DNA of 64,000 bases from Photobacterium sp. JCM 19050. GTDB taxonomy: Bacteria > Pseudomonadota > Gammaproteobacteria > Enterobacterales > Vibrionaceae. Made by a program: the position numbers and the translations under genes. The notes below the pieces were generated by a model, which worked only from the letters and a program-made list of their open reading frames with translations, did no database searches and was not told the origin of the DNA. Each line of letters opens with the position of its first letter. Position 1 is the first letter of the stretch. Below, piece by piece: positions 1 to 12,338 of the stretch. The DNA lies in NCBI GenBank assembly GCA_001310455.1, contig BAXG01000023.1, positions 1 to 64,000 on the forward strand. The letters are read 5' to 3'.

Positions 1-62
1 GGACCAGGGTCTTTAAGCATGTCACCACATCCATGATTGATTTGCTTATCCCTTATTAGATC

Positions 63-124
63 AAAGCCCCAGCCAAATGGCTAGGGCTTTGTCAGCAGTC
101 TGAAGCCTCCATGAAGGAGGCTTT
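63..124 (+). terminator. Two tandem stem-loops, possible terminator of an upstream gene
   Basis: The first hairpin pairs 63-69 (AAAGCCC) with 84-90 (GGGCTTT), with an inner AGCC/GGCT stem. The second pairs 103-110 (AAGCCTCC) with 116-123 (GGAGGCTT) around ATGAA. Neither has a strong T run, so termination is only a suggestion. A frame open from the window edge closes at a TAG at 57-59 just before them, which would fit the tail of an upstream gene, but it is too short to identify. Confidence 0.35.
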
Positions 125-557
125 AAGAGTGGGTTAGCGCATTATTTGGTTTTTTCAGGAGTCTCTTTTTTTGTACGTGATGGTTGTACACCATGGCGTA
201 CTCGTCCGCTAAGCGCGTGAGAGTGATAGCACGCTGGTCTCATCGATATTCTCTTCTTATATATAGGGTCAGATCTATGTAACCCTGCGATATCACTAAA
301 TAAATTAGGATCGCATTGATGGGTATGTTGCGCCTAAAACAGTTCTATTTCAATGCTCGAGATGTAATTTATTTACGTATATAGAACAATGTTATAACCA
401 GAGTTTTCAATAAACGTATGGTTATGAAGATCAGGCAGTTAGCTACCGCGCTTTTACCATTTTGGTGACAGATGTATTTATAACCTGATTGCTATACTCG
501 ACCATGTACGCAGTGTTTGTGTGCCACTATCAGGTCTGTCAAACCGAGGAGGACGCG
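125..557. other. Intergenic region, nothing recognised
   Basis: This is AT-rich non-coding sequence upstream of the 53-aa gene. I see no RNA gene, no repeat and no confident promoter or operator. Short frames here lack ribosome-binding sites. Confidence 0.5.
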
Positions 558-719
558 GTGAAACATAAGGGATACAGCAATAAACGCGTGCGTCAAATGC
601 TGAATGATATTCAGAAGAACATGCGTAACGACGACGATGTTGACGAAATGATGACGGAAAAGAAGTCTGACAACAATCCATCAAATCGTTTGGAAAATCT
701 GGAAGAAGACCAGAAATAG
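558..719 (+). CDS. Small charged hypothetical protein, 53 aa
   Basis: I do not recognise this protein. The GTG start at 558 is chosen because a near-perfect Shine-Dalgarno (GAGGAGGA, 546-553) lies just upstream; the frame is open further 5' but without another site. The product begins MKHKGYSNKRVRQML and is strongly hydrophilic, with a basic N-terminal helix-like part followed by a stretch rich in Asp, Glu, Asn and Lys (NDDDVDEMM). It has no membrane segment and no cysteine motif. A good terminator follows at 751, so it appears to be monocistronic. Function unknown; it is probably a small cytosolic protein. Confidence 0.6.
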   Translation: MKHKGYSNKRVRQMLNDIQKNMRNDDDVDEMMTEKKSDNNPSNRLENLEEDQK

Positions 720-750
720 TTACATTTAAAACTATTATGCATTAGTTTAT

Positions 751-780
751 AGGGGAAATAAGTGTTTCCCCTTCTCTATT
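751..780 (+). terminator. Rho-independent terminator after the 53-aa gene
   Basis: The stem AGGGGAAA (751-758) pairs with TTTCCCCT (765-772), followed by the T-rich TCTCTATTT. It lies 31 bases after the stop of the small gene. Confidence 0.7.
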
Positions 781-1223
781 TGGTTTGTTCATTTTGCCCT
801 TCTGTACCAATAATTGGCCCCGATCGTATTTCTTTGTCTCGACTTTGCCATGAATGAAAAATTATTCAGGTTTTTCATGAAAGTCTTTCTCGTTTACTTT
901 CAGATCTTGAATATGAAATTGAGACAAAGATCTTGTTGTATCCTTACAAATAGTCAGCTTTTTTGATGTTCATCATGTTTGGTTTCGCATTTTAAAATTG
1001 TCAGCCGGAATGACTTAAAACATGCGAACTACAGATTGTGTTTATTTATTCTTTTTGAACGGTTGGATATTCATCTGGACCGATAAAATGTGTTGTATTT
1101 ACGCGGTGAATACAAAATAAAATGCTTAATATTCATCCAAAATCCGATGCATTTATTATTTTTTTCTTGTTTTGCGACTATTAACAATTATAAAACCTAT
1201 CGCGAGAACTCGAGGTGGTAGAT
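781..1223. other. AT-rich intergenic region upstream of the opp locus
   Basis: No open frame with a ribosome-binding site and no RNA gene is recognised here. It should hold the promoter of the opp operon, but I cannot place it with confidence. Confidence 0.45.
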
Positions 1224-1407
1224 ATGACTGCTTGTAAATGGTTTTGGTGGTACATTGTAATTTTTTAGTTTCATTTTCTGGCAAATTACTTTGTTAATTG
1301 GTATGGTTTCAGTCAACTCTCTGGTCGGGCTGCTCATTGTTTTGTACAAAGCAGACGCAGCAGAACAACCGGTTCAGGGAATGCCATGGATGCAATTAAA
1401 GGACTAG
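1224..1407 (+). CDS. Probable small membrane protein ahead of oppA, frame broken in a T run
   Basis: I do not recognise the family. The ATG at 1224 has a good Shine-Dalgarno (GAGGTGG, 1212-1218) and encodes a Trp-rich hydrophobic start (MTACKWFWWYIVIF) ending at TAG 1266-1268 inside a six-T run. One frame over, the sequence continues without a stop from 1261 to TAG 1405-1407 as a hydrophobic segment (FWQITLLIGMVSVNSLVGLL) and a polar tail ending in PWMQLKD. Joined, they give about 61 residues with one or two membrane spans. The stop is one base before the oppA Shine-Dalgarno, which suggests co-transcription with opp. The break is either a homopolymer error, as elsewhere in this window, or a +1 slip at TTT-TAG. 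The two halves could also be unrelated. Confidence 0.4.
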
Positions 1408-1420
1408 ATTGGAGTTTTTA

Positions 1421-3060
1421 ATGATTAAAAACAAAATCACTCAGGCGCTCGCGATTAGCGCAGGGATGGCAATGTCACTGGGTGCCATGACGGCACAAGC
1501 TGCAGATGTTCCAGCAGGCGTAAACCTGGCAGATGTTCAGGAGCTTGTTCGTGGTAACGGTACTGAGGTCGCATCACTCGACCCACACAAAGTTGAAGGT
1601 GTTCCTGAGTCACATGTACTGCGTGATCTCCTTGAAGGTCTCGTGATTCAGGATGCCGCAGGTAATACCATTGCAGGTACTGCGGAATCTTGGTCAACTG
1701 ATGACAACAAGACATTTACTTTCAAGATCCGCAAAGATGCCAAGTGGTCCAACGGTGATCCGGTAACAGCGCACGATTTCGAATACAGCTTTAAGCGCGC
1801 AGCTGATCCAGCGACGGCATCGCCTTATGCCTGGTATATCGAATACACCAAGATGCTGAACGCTAAAGATATCATTGCAGGGAAGAAATCCTCCAGTGAA
1901 TTGGGCGTTAAAGCAGTAGACGATCATACCTTGGTGTTGGAGACCGAAGTACCTCTGCCGTACTTTGTTAAGATGCTGGCACATACCACTATGTATCCAG
2001 TGCACAAAGCCACCATTGAGAAATTCGGTGACAGTTGGACCAAACCCGGGAATTTTGTAGGAAACGGTGCTTACACCTTAACTGACTGGGTTGTGAATGA
2101 AAAAATCGTTCTCGAGCGCAATTCGAACTACTGGGATAACGCTGATACTGCTATTGATAAGGTGACCTTCCTCCCAATCGAAAACCAGAATGCAGAGATG
2201 AACCGATTCCTCTCTGGTGAAATCGATATTACTTATGAAGTGCCCAACGAGCAGTATCGTCGATTGGCAAAGCAATACCCTGAAAACGTTGTTGTTTCTC
2301 CTAATCTGTGCACCTACTACTACGGCTTTAACACGCAAAAAGCACCATTTGATGACGTTCGAGTCCGTAAGGCACTGTCCTATACCATCGACCGAGATAT
2401 TGTCACCAAAGCCATTCTCGGCCAAGGCCAAAAGCCTGCCTATGCGCTGACTCACAGCGGAATTACCGGTTTTAGCCCGGATCTGCCTGAATACGCAAAA
2501 ATGAGTCAAAAAGAGCGTGAAGCCAAAGCAAAAGAACTGCTTACGGAAGCCGGTTTCGGTGAAGGCAAGCCTCTGGACTTTACGCTGCTGTACAACACCA
2601 GTGAAAACCACAAGAAAATTGCCGTTGCAATCCAATCCATGTGGAAAAAGTCTCTGGGTGGCTTTGTTAAAGTAGAGCTTGAAAATCAGGAATGGAAAAC
2701 CTACCTGGATAACAGTAAGCAAGGCAACTTCGATGTTCGTCGTGCCGGTTGGTGTGCTGATTACAATGAGGCCTCAACATTCCTCTCCATTGCTGAGACA
2801 GAGAATGGGTCAAATGACCAGAAGTACTCCAGCAAGATCTATGACGATGCAATGAAAAAAGCGGCTACTGAAGCGAAATCTGATGAAGAGCGTAATGCAC
2901 TGTACGCGATTGCAGAAGCACAGCTAGCTAAGGATATGCCAATCGCGCTATCTACCAATACGTCCAGCCTCGTCTGGTTAGCACCAGTGTCGGTGGTTAC
3001 CCTGAAAACAACCCGCAAGACAATATCTACACCAAAGATATGTACAAAATTGCAAAATAA
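1421..3060 (+). CDS. oppA: Oligopeptide ABC transporter, periplasmic binding protein
   Basis: OppA captures oligopeptides in the periplasm and delivers them to the OppBC permease. The ATG at 1421 follows TTGGAG (1409-1414). Residues 1-27 form a signal peptide cleaved after AQA, and the rest is a family 5 solute-binding protein (e.g. LEGLVIQDAAGNTIAGTAESW, WSNGDPVTAHDF). The reading frame breaks near 2970: one base is missing, probably a C in the codon before CTGGTTAGC. After it the other frame gives the expected C-terminus VGGYPENN...DNIYTKDMYKIAK. With the base restored the gene is 547 codons, normal for OppA. It heads oppABCDF. I read the lesion as a sequencing error. Confidence 0.93.
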
Positions 3061-3129
3061 TAACGGGTGATTCATTTCATGCGCCACAATTGCTGTGGGC
3101 GCATGTTTTCAAGCATATGTGAGATGCTT

Positions 3130-4049
3130 ATGTTTAGATTAATACTAAATCGCGTGTTGGAAGCGATTCCGACCTTATTGGTGCTTATCACCATATCTTT
3201 TTTCCTGATGCGTTTTGCACCCGGAAATCCCTTCTCCTCTGAAAAGGCATTGCTCCTGAGGTAATGGAAAATATCAACGCCAAATATGGTTTGGATAAAC
3301 CCGTCTCTGAACAATACCTTACGTATTTAGGGAATATCGTTCAGGGAGATTTTGGACCTTCATTCAAATACAAAGACTACAGTGTTAATGAACTGATTTC
3401 CGGAGCACTGCCTGTGTCCGCGAAGGTCGGGGCGGTAGCCTTTGTGTTTACCATTGCCATCGGGGTTTTTGTCGGCACCATTGCGGCACTCCGGCAAAAT
3501 ACGTGGATAGATTATCTAATCATGTCCTCAGCTATGGCCGGGGTGGTAATGCCTTCCTTCGTGCTGGCTCCGGTTTTGATATATATCTTTTCGATAAATC
3601 TGGGCTGGTTACCTGCTGGTGGCTGGAACGGAGGGGCATGGCAGTACATGGTCTTGCCGGTTATAGGTATGTCATTGCTTTATGTGGCGACCTTTGCCCG
3701 TATTACCCGTGGCAGCATGATTGAAACTCTGAACAGCAACTTTATCCGTACTGCGAAAGCTAAAGGCTTGAGCATGTCTTACATCATCATGAAACATGCG
3801 CTTAAGCCGGCTATGTTACCCGTTGTTTCCTATATGGGTCCGGCGTTCGTGGGCATCATTACCGGTTCCGTGGTGATTGAGACCATTTTCGGTCTGCCGG
3901 GAATAGGAAAACTCTTCGTTAATGCCGCCTTTAACCGCGATTACTCCCTTGTATTAGGTATTACTATCCTGATTGGGGCTTTGTTTATTGTCTTCAATGC
4001 CATCGTCGACATCCTGCTCGCTTGGCTCGATCCGAAGATTCGTTATTGA
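3130..4049 (+). CDS. oppB: Oligopeptide ABC transporter, permease OppB
   Basis: OppB is an inner-membrane permease that forms the translocation channel with OppC. It starts MFRLILNRVLEAIPTL and has the N-terminal membrane helix, the long periplasmic-facing region and five further spans typical of the family. The EAA-type cytoplasmic loop that contacts the ATPases is visible (IRTAKAKGLSMSYIIMKHAL). One base is missing near 3253 (TTGCTCCTGAG, expected TTGCCTCCTGAG), which splits the gene into a short 5' frame and a long 3' frame. Restored, it is 307 codons, matching the 306-aa family size. It lies 69 bases after oppA and 10 bases before oppC. Confidence 0.92.
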
Positions 4050-4059
4050 GGGTAGGCTT

Positions 4060-4972
4060 ATGATGTTGAAGAAAGAAGAAACTAACCAGGCTCTGGATAA
4101 TTTTTCCAGCCAACTGGAAGTTGAAGGCCGTAGCCTTTGGCAGGATGCGCGCATCCGCTTTATGCGTAACAAAGCGGCGATGACCAGCTTGTTTATCTTG
4201 GTAATGATCACGTTGTGGGTGGTCTTTGGACCCATGTTTGCATTTTATGCCTTTGATGATACTGACTGGTATGCCATGCATGCCGCACCTACATTTGGTG
4301 CTGAAGGGCATTATTTTGGTACCGATGCCTTGGGTCGGGATTTGTATGTTCGTACCTGATGGGGGGACGCATTTCCTTGATGGTCGGTATTCTAGGCGCT
4401 CTGGTTGCCGTGGTTATTGGTACGATCTACGGGGCCACATCCGGCTACATGGGTGGCCGGGTTGACCGGGTAATGATGCGTACTCTGGAAATTCTCAGCT
4501 CAATCCCGTTTATGTTCTTTGTTATTGTTTTGGTGACCTTCTTTGGCCGGAATATCGTGTTGATATTTGTGGCTATCGGAGCGATTTCCTGGTGGATATG
4601 GCGCGGATAGTCCGGGGTCAGACACTGAGCTTGAGAAGCAAAGAATTTATTGAAGCGGCTCATGTCAGTGGTGTCAGCAGCCGCTACATTATCCTTCGCC
4701 ATATCGTGCCTAATGTGTTGGGTATCGTCGCGGTGTATTCAACACTGCTGATCCCCAGCATGATTCTGACAGAATCCTTCCTGAGTTTTCTTGGCCTGGG
4801 AGTTCAGGAGCCAATGACCAGTTGGGGGGCGCTGCTCCAGGAAGGGGCACAGACAATGGAGTTGGCCATCTGGCAGTTGATTTTCCCAACCCTTTTCATG
4901 GTGACGACACTGATGTGTTTTAACTATGTGGGTGATGGTCTGCGCGATGCGCTGGATCCAAAAGATCGATAA
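4060..4972 (+). CDS. oppC: Oligopeptide ABC transporter, permease OppC
   Basis: OppC is the second channel subunit. The ATG at 4060 gives MMLKKEETNQALDNF, a hydrophilic N-terminus, then the first membrane helix and the conserved FGTDALGRDLYVRTLMGGR region. Two single-base losses split it into three frames: one near 4355 (ACCTGATG, expected ACCCTGATG) and one near 4591 between TGG and TGGAT (expected W-L-D-M-A). The EAA loop IEAAHVSGVSSRYIILRHI is intact. With two bases restored it is 305 codons, as expected for OppC. The end at 4972 is followed by a GGAGG for oppD. Confidence 0.92.
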
Positions 4973-4981
4973 GGAGGATGT

Positions 4982-5944
4982 ATGAGCCTGTTAGATGTTA
5001 AGGACCTGCGAGTCGAATTTACTACCCAGGACGGTATTGTGACTGCGGTAAATGACCTGAATTTCTCACTTGAACAAGGTGAAACCCTTGGAATTGTTGG
5101 CGAATCTGGTTCCGGTAAAAGCCAGACGGTATTTGCCATTATGGGCCTTCTGCCAAAAACGGCGTTATCAAGGGAAGTGCCAGATTTGAAGGGCGGGAAA
5201 TCCTGAATCTTCCTGAGCGTGAGCTGAATAAGGTGCGCGCTGAGCAAATAGCCATGATTTTCCAGGACCCCATGACCTCACTGAACCCTTATATGAAAGT
5301 CAGTGAGCAGTTAATGGAAGTGCTTATGCTGCACAAGGGGATGGGGAAAGCAGAGGCATTTGAAGAATCTGTCCGCATGCTCGAAGCGGTTAAAATTCCC
5401 GAAGCCCGCAAGCGAATTTCCATGTACCCCCATGAATTTTCAGGCGGTATGCGCCAACGTGTGATGATTGCAATGGCACTGTTGTGCCGGCCTAAACTCC
5501 TGATTGCTGATGAGCCACGACCGCGCTGGATGTAACCGTTCAGGCGCAAATAATGGAGCTGTTGAATGAGCTGAAAAGCGAATTCAATACGGCCATTATT
5601 ATGATTACCCACGATCTCGGTGTTGTTGCCGGCTCTTGTGACAAAGTGCTGGTGATGTATGCCGGCCGTACCATGGAATACGGCAAAGTTAATGAGATTT
5701 TCTATCAACCGAGCCACCCTTATACCGAGGGACTGTTAAAGCTATTCCACGCCTGGACACGGAAGGAGAGGTCTTGCCGACCATCCCCGGTAACCCGCCA
5801 AACCTATTGCGGCTTCCCCCGGGTTGCCCTTACCAGGACAGGTGTCACCGGGTTACAAGCCAGTGTAAGCAAGAGTCTCCTGTATTAACGCCATTTGCAG
5901 ATGGCCGTCTTCGTGCATGTTTTTCTGACCAGGAGGCGTGGTAA
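4982..5944 (+). CDS. oppD: Oligopeptide ABC transporter, ATPase OppD
   Basis: OppD is one of the two cytoplasmic ATPases powering the importer. Walker A (GESGSGKS), the ABC signature (FSGGMRQR) and Walker B (LLIADEP) are all present, followed by the C-terminal oligopeptide-transporter extension with its cysteine cluster ([14 protein letters not shown]). Three single-base losses break the frame: an A in the A-run near 5157, an A near 5517 (GAGCCACGACC, expected the T-T-A-L-D motif after the Walker B), and a G near 5740 (AAAGCTATT, expected K-A-I-P). Restored length is 322 codons. The stop overlaps the oppF start as TAATG. Confidence 0.92.
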
Positions 5945-6933
5945 TGAGTATTGCAGAAAAGAACCTGCTCCTTGATGTTAAGGATCTGAAAGTTCACTTC
6001 CCTATTGCCGCCAAGTCAGCCTGGCCGTGGAGCAAACCTACTCCGCTTAAAGCAGTGGATGGGGTGAACATTCGATTGTACGAAGGTGAGACCCTTGGGG
6101 TAGTGGGAGAATCCGGCTGTGGTAAATCGACGCTTGCCCGGGCTGTCATCGGTTTGGTGGAAGCCACTGACGGTGAGGTTGTCTGGCTTGGGCAGGATCT
6201 GACGAAACTGGACGAGGTTAAAAAACGCAGCAAGCGTAAAGAAATCCAGATGATTTTCCAGGATCCCCTTGCCTCACTTAATCCGAGAATGAACATCGGT
6301 GACATCATTGCTGAACCATTGCGAACGTTCTATCCGGAGCTTAGCAAAGATGAAGTGAAATCTCGTGTTCAGAAAATGATGACGAAAGTGGGCCTTCTGC
6401 CGAACGTGATTAACCGATACCCGCATGAATTCTCAGGTGGGCAATGTCAGCGTATCGGGATAGCCCGGGCACTGATCCTGGAGCCGAAACTGATCATCTG
6501 TGATGAACCGGTGTCCGCTCTGGATGTGTCTATTCAGGCGCAGGTGGTCAACTTACTTAAAGAACTGCAAACAGAAATGGGTCTGAGCCTTATATTTATC
6601 GCTCACGACCTCTCGGTGGTTAAACACATTTCTGACAGGGTATTGGTGATGTATCTCGGAAATGCGGTAGAACTTGCGGAAGGGAACGCACTGTTCGACG
6701 AGCCTCGCCACCCGTACACTAAGGCGCTGATGTCAGCTGTACCGATACCGGACCCGGATATCGAGCGAAACAAAGAAATTCAGCTTCTGGAAGGGGACCT
6801 CCCGTCACCGATGAATCCGCCGTCAGGTTGCGTATTCCGAACCCGCTGCCCACTAGCGAGTGAGGAATGCGCAAAGCGCAAACCGGAGTTGCGTGGTGAT
6901 GACCACCATGCGGTGTCATGTCACAAAGCCTGA
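5944..6933 (+). CDS. oppF: Oligopeptide ABC transporter, ATPase OppF
   Basis: OppF is the second ATPase of the peptide importer. The frame is intact (329 aa from the ATG at 5944, which overlaps the oppD stop; an upstream in-frame GTG at 5938 is less likely). Walker A GESGCGKST, signature FSGGQCQRIGIARAL, Walker B LIICDEPVSALD and H-loop FIAHDLSVV are all present. The C-terminal extension carries the CVFRTRCPLASEEC cysteine cluster that binds an iron-sulfur cluster in related peptide-transporter ATPases. It is the last gene of the operon and is followed by a strong terminator. Confidence 0.95.
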   Translation: MSIAEKNLLLDVKDLKVHFPIAAKSAWPWSKPTPLKAVDGVNIRLYEGETLGVVGESGCGKSTLARAVIGLVEATDGEVVWLGQDLTKLDEVKKRSKRKEIQMIFQDPLASLNPRMNIGDIIAEPLRTFYPELSKDEVKSRVQKMMTKVGLLPNVINRYPHEFSGGQCQRIGIARALILEPKLIICDEPVSALDVSIQAQVVNLLKELQTEMGLSLIFIAHDLSVVKHISDRVLVMYLGNAVELAEGNALFDEPRHPYTKALMSAVPIPDPDIERNKEIQLLEGDLPSPMNPPSGCVFRTRCPLASEECAKRKPELRGDDHHAVSCHKA

Positions 6934-6968
6934 TGTGAACCCCACATTCCAACCATGCGATATGGTTT

Positions 6969-6994
6969 AGCGCGGCGAAAGCCGCGCTTTTTTT
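6969..6994 (+). terminator. Rho-independent terminator of the opp operon
   Basis: The stem AGCGCGGC (6969-6976) and GCCGCGCT (6981-6988) closes a GAAA tetraloop and is followed by a T run. It lies 36 bases after the oppF stop. Confidence 0.9.
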
Positions 6995-7004
6995 AATACT
7001 GAAA

Positions 7005-8144
7005 TCAGTCTTCAGGATACCAGTAACCGAGATTTGACAGGGAAACCAGGCAATCAAGAAAAGCCGGGTTATTTAACGCATGGCTTAAATCTGCACCCGT
7101 TACGGATTCCTGATCGCAAAGTACTTTAGCAGCATCGCTACACCCTTCAGGAAGCTCGAAGGTTTCACCATTGATAAACATCAGATGCGGCATATCCGGG
7201 TAGTAAAAAGTCCGCAAACCGGCGACTTTTGAAAGCGGCGCACCTTCTTCAAGGAACGCAACCAGTTCATCGGCGCGCCAATTGGGCTCTGCCGGGACAA
7301 CGTCCAGTTCATGGCGGGACTGGCTAAGGTATTCACCCATCCAGCGACGCTTGAGATCTTTGTCGCTGGCCAGTTTCATCAACATAGTATCCAAACGGTC
7401 AAAGTCATCTGCGGTGATGGCACTGTGCGCTTGCCGGATTTCCATGTCCGGGTTGTGGTAGTGAATGTCACCGGCTTCGTTGGCAATCGCAAAGTCAGCA
7501 AAACTGCTGAGCAGTTCCTGTTTCTTTGGTGAGCGGTAGCCCACAGAGAAACTCATCGATTCTTCCAGAGATGTGCCTTCATGAGGGAAGCCCGGCGGGA
7601 TATAAAGAATATCACCCGGCTCCAGGACCGTATCTATGATGGCATCAAAGCCGGTAATCTGACGAAGACCGGTGTGGAGGTTTGCTTCCTCGTAGTTACC
7701 TAAGTCACCCACGCGCCAGTGTCGGCGGCCACTGCCCTGGATAATAAATACATCGTACTGGTCGATATGCGGGCCTACGCCGCCACCCGGCAGTGAGTAG
7801 CAAATCATGACGTCATCAAAAAGCCAGCCCGGCAGGATGCGGAATGGCTCAGCCAGAGCCTGTGGCCCCGGATGCCAGTGGTTGGATGCCTGGACAATAA
7901 GCTGGGAGCCGGTATCCGGGAGCTCATCGAAACTGTCAAATGGGCCGTGGCTGACCAGCCACTGGCCGTCTTTCTGTATGACAAGTCGTGAATCGACTTC
8001 TTCTTCCATGGCAAGGCCGGCGAGCTCATCCGGAGTCAGAGCATCTTCAAAGTTGTCAAAGCCTTTGCGGATGACGGTGGGTTTTTTCTGCCAATAGGTT
8101 TTCAGGAAGGCATCGAAGTCGAAATTCAGCTGATACATATTCAT
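7005..8144 (-). CDS. roxA: 50S ribosomal protein L16 arginine 3-hydroxylase
   Basis: RoxA (YcfD) is a JmjC/cupin 2-oxoglutarate oxygenase that hydroxylates an arginine of ribosomal protein L16. The frame is intact, 379 aa from ATG 8144 (a second ATG at 8138 is possible; neither has a strong Shine-Dalgarno). The Fe(II) facial triad is visible: His126 and Asp128 in GVGPHIDQYDVF and His188 in YIPPGFPHEG, at nearly the same positions as in E. coli. The C-terminal winged-helix part is present. It is transcribed towards the opp terminator and lies downstream of purB on the same strand, separated from it by the purB terminator. Confidence 0.93.
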   Translation of the reverse strand: MNMYQLNFDFDAFLKTYWQKKPTVIRKGFDNFEDALTPDELAGLAMEEEVDSRLVIQKDGQWLVSHGPFDSFDELPDTGSQLIVQASNHWHPGPQALAEPFRILPGWLFDDVMICYSLPGGGVGPHIDQYDVFIIQGSGRRHWRVGDLGNYEEANLHTGLRQITGFDAIIDTVLEPGDILYIPPGFPHEGTSLEESMSFSVGYRSPKKQELLSSFADFAIANEAGDIHYHNPDMEIRQAHSAITADDFDRLDTMLMKLASDKDLKRRWMGEYLSQSRHELDVVPAEPNWRADELVAFLEEGAPLSKVAGLRTFYYPDMPHLMFINGETFELPEGCSDAAKVLCDQESVTGADLSHALNNPAFLDCLVSLSNLGYWYPED

Positions 8145-8221
8145 TTAGCCGGGGTATTAACGTGGCAGTCAGTATATACCCAAGAAAACACAAGCGGCAG
8201 GTATCAGCGAGATTCAGGCAC

Positions 8222-8248
8222 AAAAAAACCCGGCTTGAGGGCCGGGTT
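8222..8248 (-). terminator. Rho-independent terminator of mnmA-hflD-purB
   Basis: Read on the minus strand, AACCCGGC (8248-8241) pairs with GCCGGGTT (8234-8227) and runs into seven Ts. It lies directly after the purB stop. Confidence 0.9.
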
Positions 8249-8264
8249 CGTCATTCAGGTTAGC

Positions 8265-9655
<1,391 letters not shown>

Positions 9656-9669
9656 TTAAACACTAGTGG

Positions 9670-10291
9670 TTATGAACCACTGCGGGCGAGAATAATTTTG
9701 GCTTGCTCGATCATTTTCTGTCGGCCAAAAATAAGATGACGACGACGTCCACCAACCTGACGCCACAACACGGCGCTCCGGATTCCTGCCATCAACAATG
9801 CACGTACTTTGTGCTGCACGGCAGTTTGCTGAAGCTGGGCAGGGTTACCGGTGACCTGGATACGAGGGCCCAGTGCTGATGATATCCAGATAGATACTGG
9901 CAATATTGGAAATCATCTGGTCATCAAGTAAGTCGTAATGTGCCATCTGACGTTTGATGGTGCCAATGCGATCACCAAGCTGTGCCATACTGTCACGGCG
10001 TCCTGATAACCGGCGTTCGAGGGCGAGCAAATTAATGAGGTAACGGGTCAGTTCACCGCCTGTCGGGCTACTGTCCAGTCCGTTAACCATGGCTTTCAAG
10101 CCGTGAGAGAGGTTGTGTTCGCCTTCATACACGGCAGCCGTATTGGAAGGGTCAGTCACTGCGATGCTGTTAAGACAGGTGCGCAGTGCTGCCTCATCAC
10201 AATAGCCGTCTCGAGCGACGGCTTGTACAAGGGAAGCGGCCTGACAAATTCCTGCAAATGCGACAGTGCGGTCAAACAGCGTATTAGCCAC
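9670..10291 (-). CDS. hflD: HflD, lysogenization regulator homologue
   Basis: HflD is a peripheral inner-membrane protein, known from E. coli as a factor that binds phage lambda CII; its normal role is not well defined. The GTG start at 10291 is preceded by GGAG and gives [23 protein letters not shown]. Frame is lost near 9876, where the expected D-I-I-S-A-L-G-P-R reads as though two bases (one GC unit of GCGC) were missing; an extra base is the alternative. After it the C-terminal part resumes ([25 protein letters not shown]). With two bases restored it has 208 codons. It sits 13 bases after mnmA, the usual order. Confidence 0.88.
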
Positions 10292-10304
10292 GTAGGACAA
10301 CTCC

Positions 10305-11471
<1,167 letters not shown>

Positions 11472-11501
11472 TTAGAGTCTGGCAACAGATCGAGAACTGT
11501 A

Positions 11502-12197
11502 TCACATTTTTTCTTGTCTCGCCCGTACCGATGGTGCGCTGACTTCACGCCATTCACCCGGTGCCAGACCGCTGACGTTCCATTCCGAAAGTTGGTAACG
11601 GATAAGCCGCAGGGTAGGGTGACCAATATGTGCGGTCATTCGGCGTACCTGCCGGTTGCGACCTTCTTTCAATGTTATCTCCAGCCAGGTGGTCGGGATG
11701 GATTTTCGTTCTCTCACCGGGGGATTGCGTGGCCAGATATCCGGCTCATCCATAACGTTGACACCGGCTGGTAAGGTCATGCCATCTTTAAGTTCCACAC
11801 CGTTTCGCAGGGCATCCAATGATTCGTCGCTCGGAATTCCTTCAACCTGAACCCAGTAGACTTTAGCAGCCTTGGAACGCGGTTGGGTCAATCGGGCTTG
11901 CAAGATTCCGTCATTGGTCAGCACCAGCAGTCCTTCACTGTCCTTATCAAGGCGTCCTGCGGCGTAGACATCTTTTACTGGAATAAAGTCAGCCAGTGTT
12001 GAGTCACCCGGCTCACCGGTAAACTGGGTCAGCGTATTGAAGGGTTTGTTGAAGAGGATGACCCGTGTTTCCTCCGGGGAAATTCTGGGCTTCTGGGGGC
12101 CACCCTGGTGTCGGGTGCGGGATTGAGAAAATCGACGCTTTGTCGCGGAGCTGGAAGGCGCTGTAGCACGGCGTTTTGACTGTTTTTTTAAGGTCAT
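11502..12197 (-). CDS. rluE: 23S rRNA pseudouridine(2457) synthase RluE
   Basis: RluE isomerises U2457 of 23S rRNA to pseudouridine. The frame is intact at 231 aa. A basic, Ser/Arg-rich N-terminal extension (about residues 1-40) precedes the RsuA-type catalytic domain. The catalytic motif [17 protein letters not shown] holds the essential aspartate, and the [12 protein letters not shown] helix is conserved. It is divergent from icd, as in E. coli, with about 140 bases between them. Among RsuA-family members RluE is preferred over RluB and RluF because of its short length, its lack of an S4 domain, and this neighbourhood. Confidence 0.9.
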   Translation of the reverse strand: MTLKKQSKRRATAPSSSATKRRFSQSRTRHQGGPQKPRISPEETRVILFNKPFNTLTQFTGEPGDSTLADFIPVKDVYAAGRLDKDSEGLLVLTNDGILQARLTQPRSKAAKVYWVQVEGIPSDESLDALRNGVELKDGMTLPAGVNVMDEPDIWPRNPPVRERKSIPTTWLEITLKEGRNRQVRRMTAHIGHPTLRLIRYQLSEWNVSGLAPGEWREVSAPSVRARQEKM

Positions 12198-12338
12198 GAT
12201 GTCTTGTCAAATAACAAAAGAAACAAATGAGACATTGGTATTATACGGGAAATAATGTGATTGGCGTGTTGTGTTAATTGAAGTATTCTTTTGCGCGCAT
12301 CTTACACAAAGATAACAAATGGACGCTAGGAGAATTAA

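Noticed and set aside
3-59. Possible C-terminal tail of a gene entering from the left edge
   Set aside because: Eighteen codons give no recognisable family; noted only with the hairpins.
2078-2722. 214-codon minus-strand frame inside oppA
   Set aside because: Antisense shadow of oppA; the sense frame is a clear binding protein.
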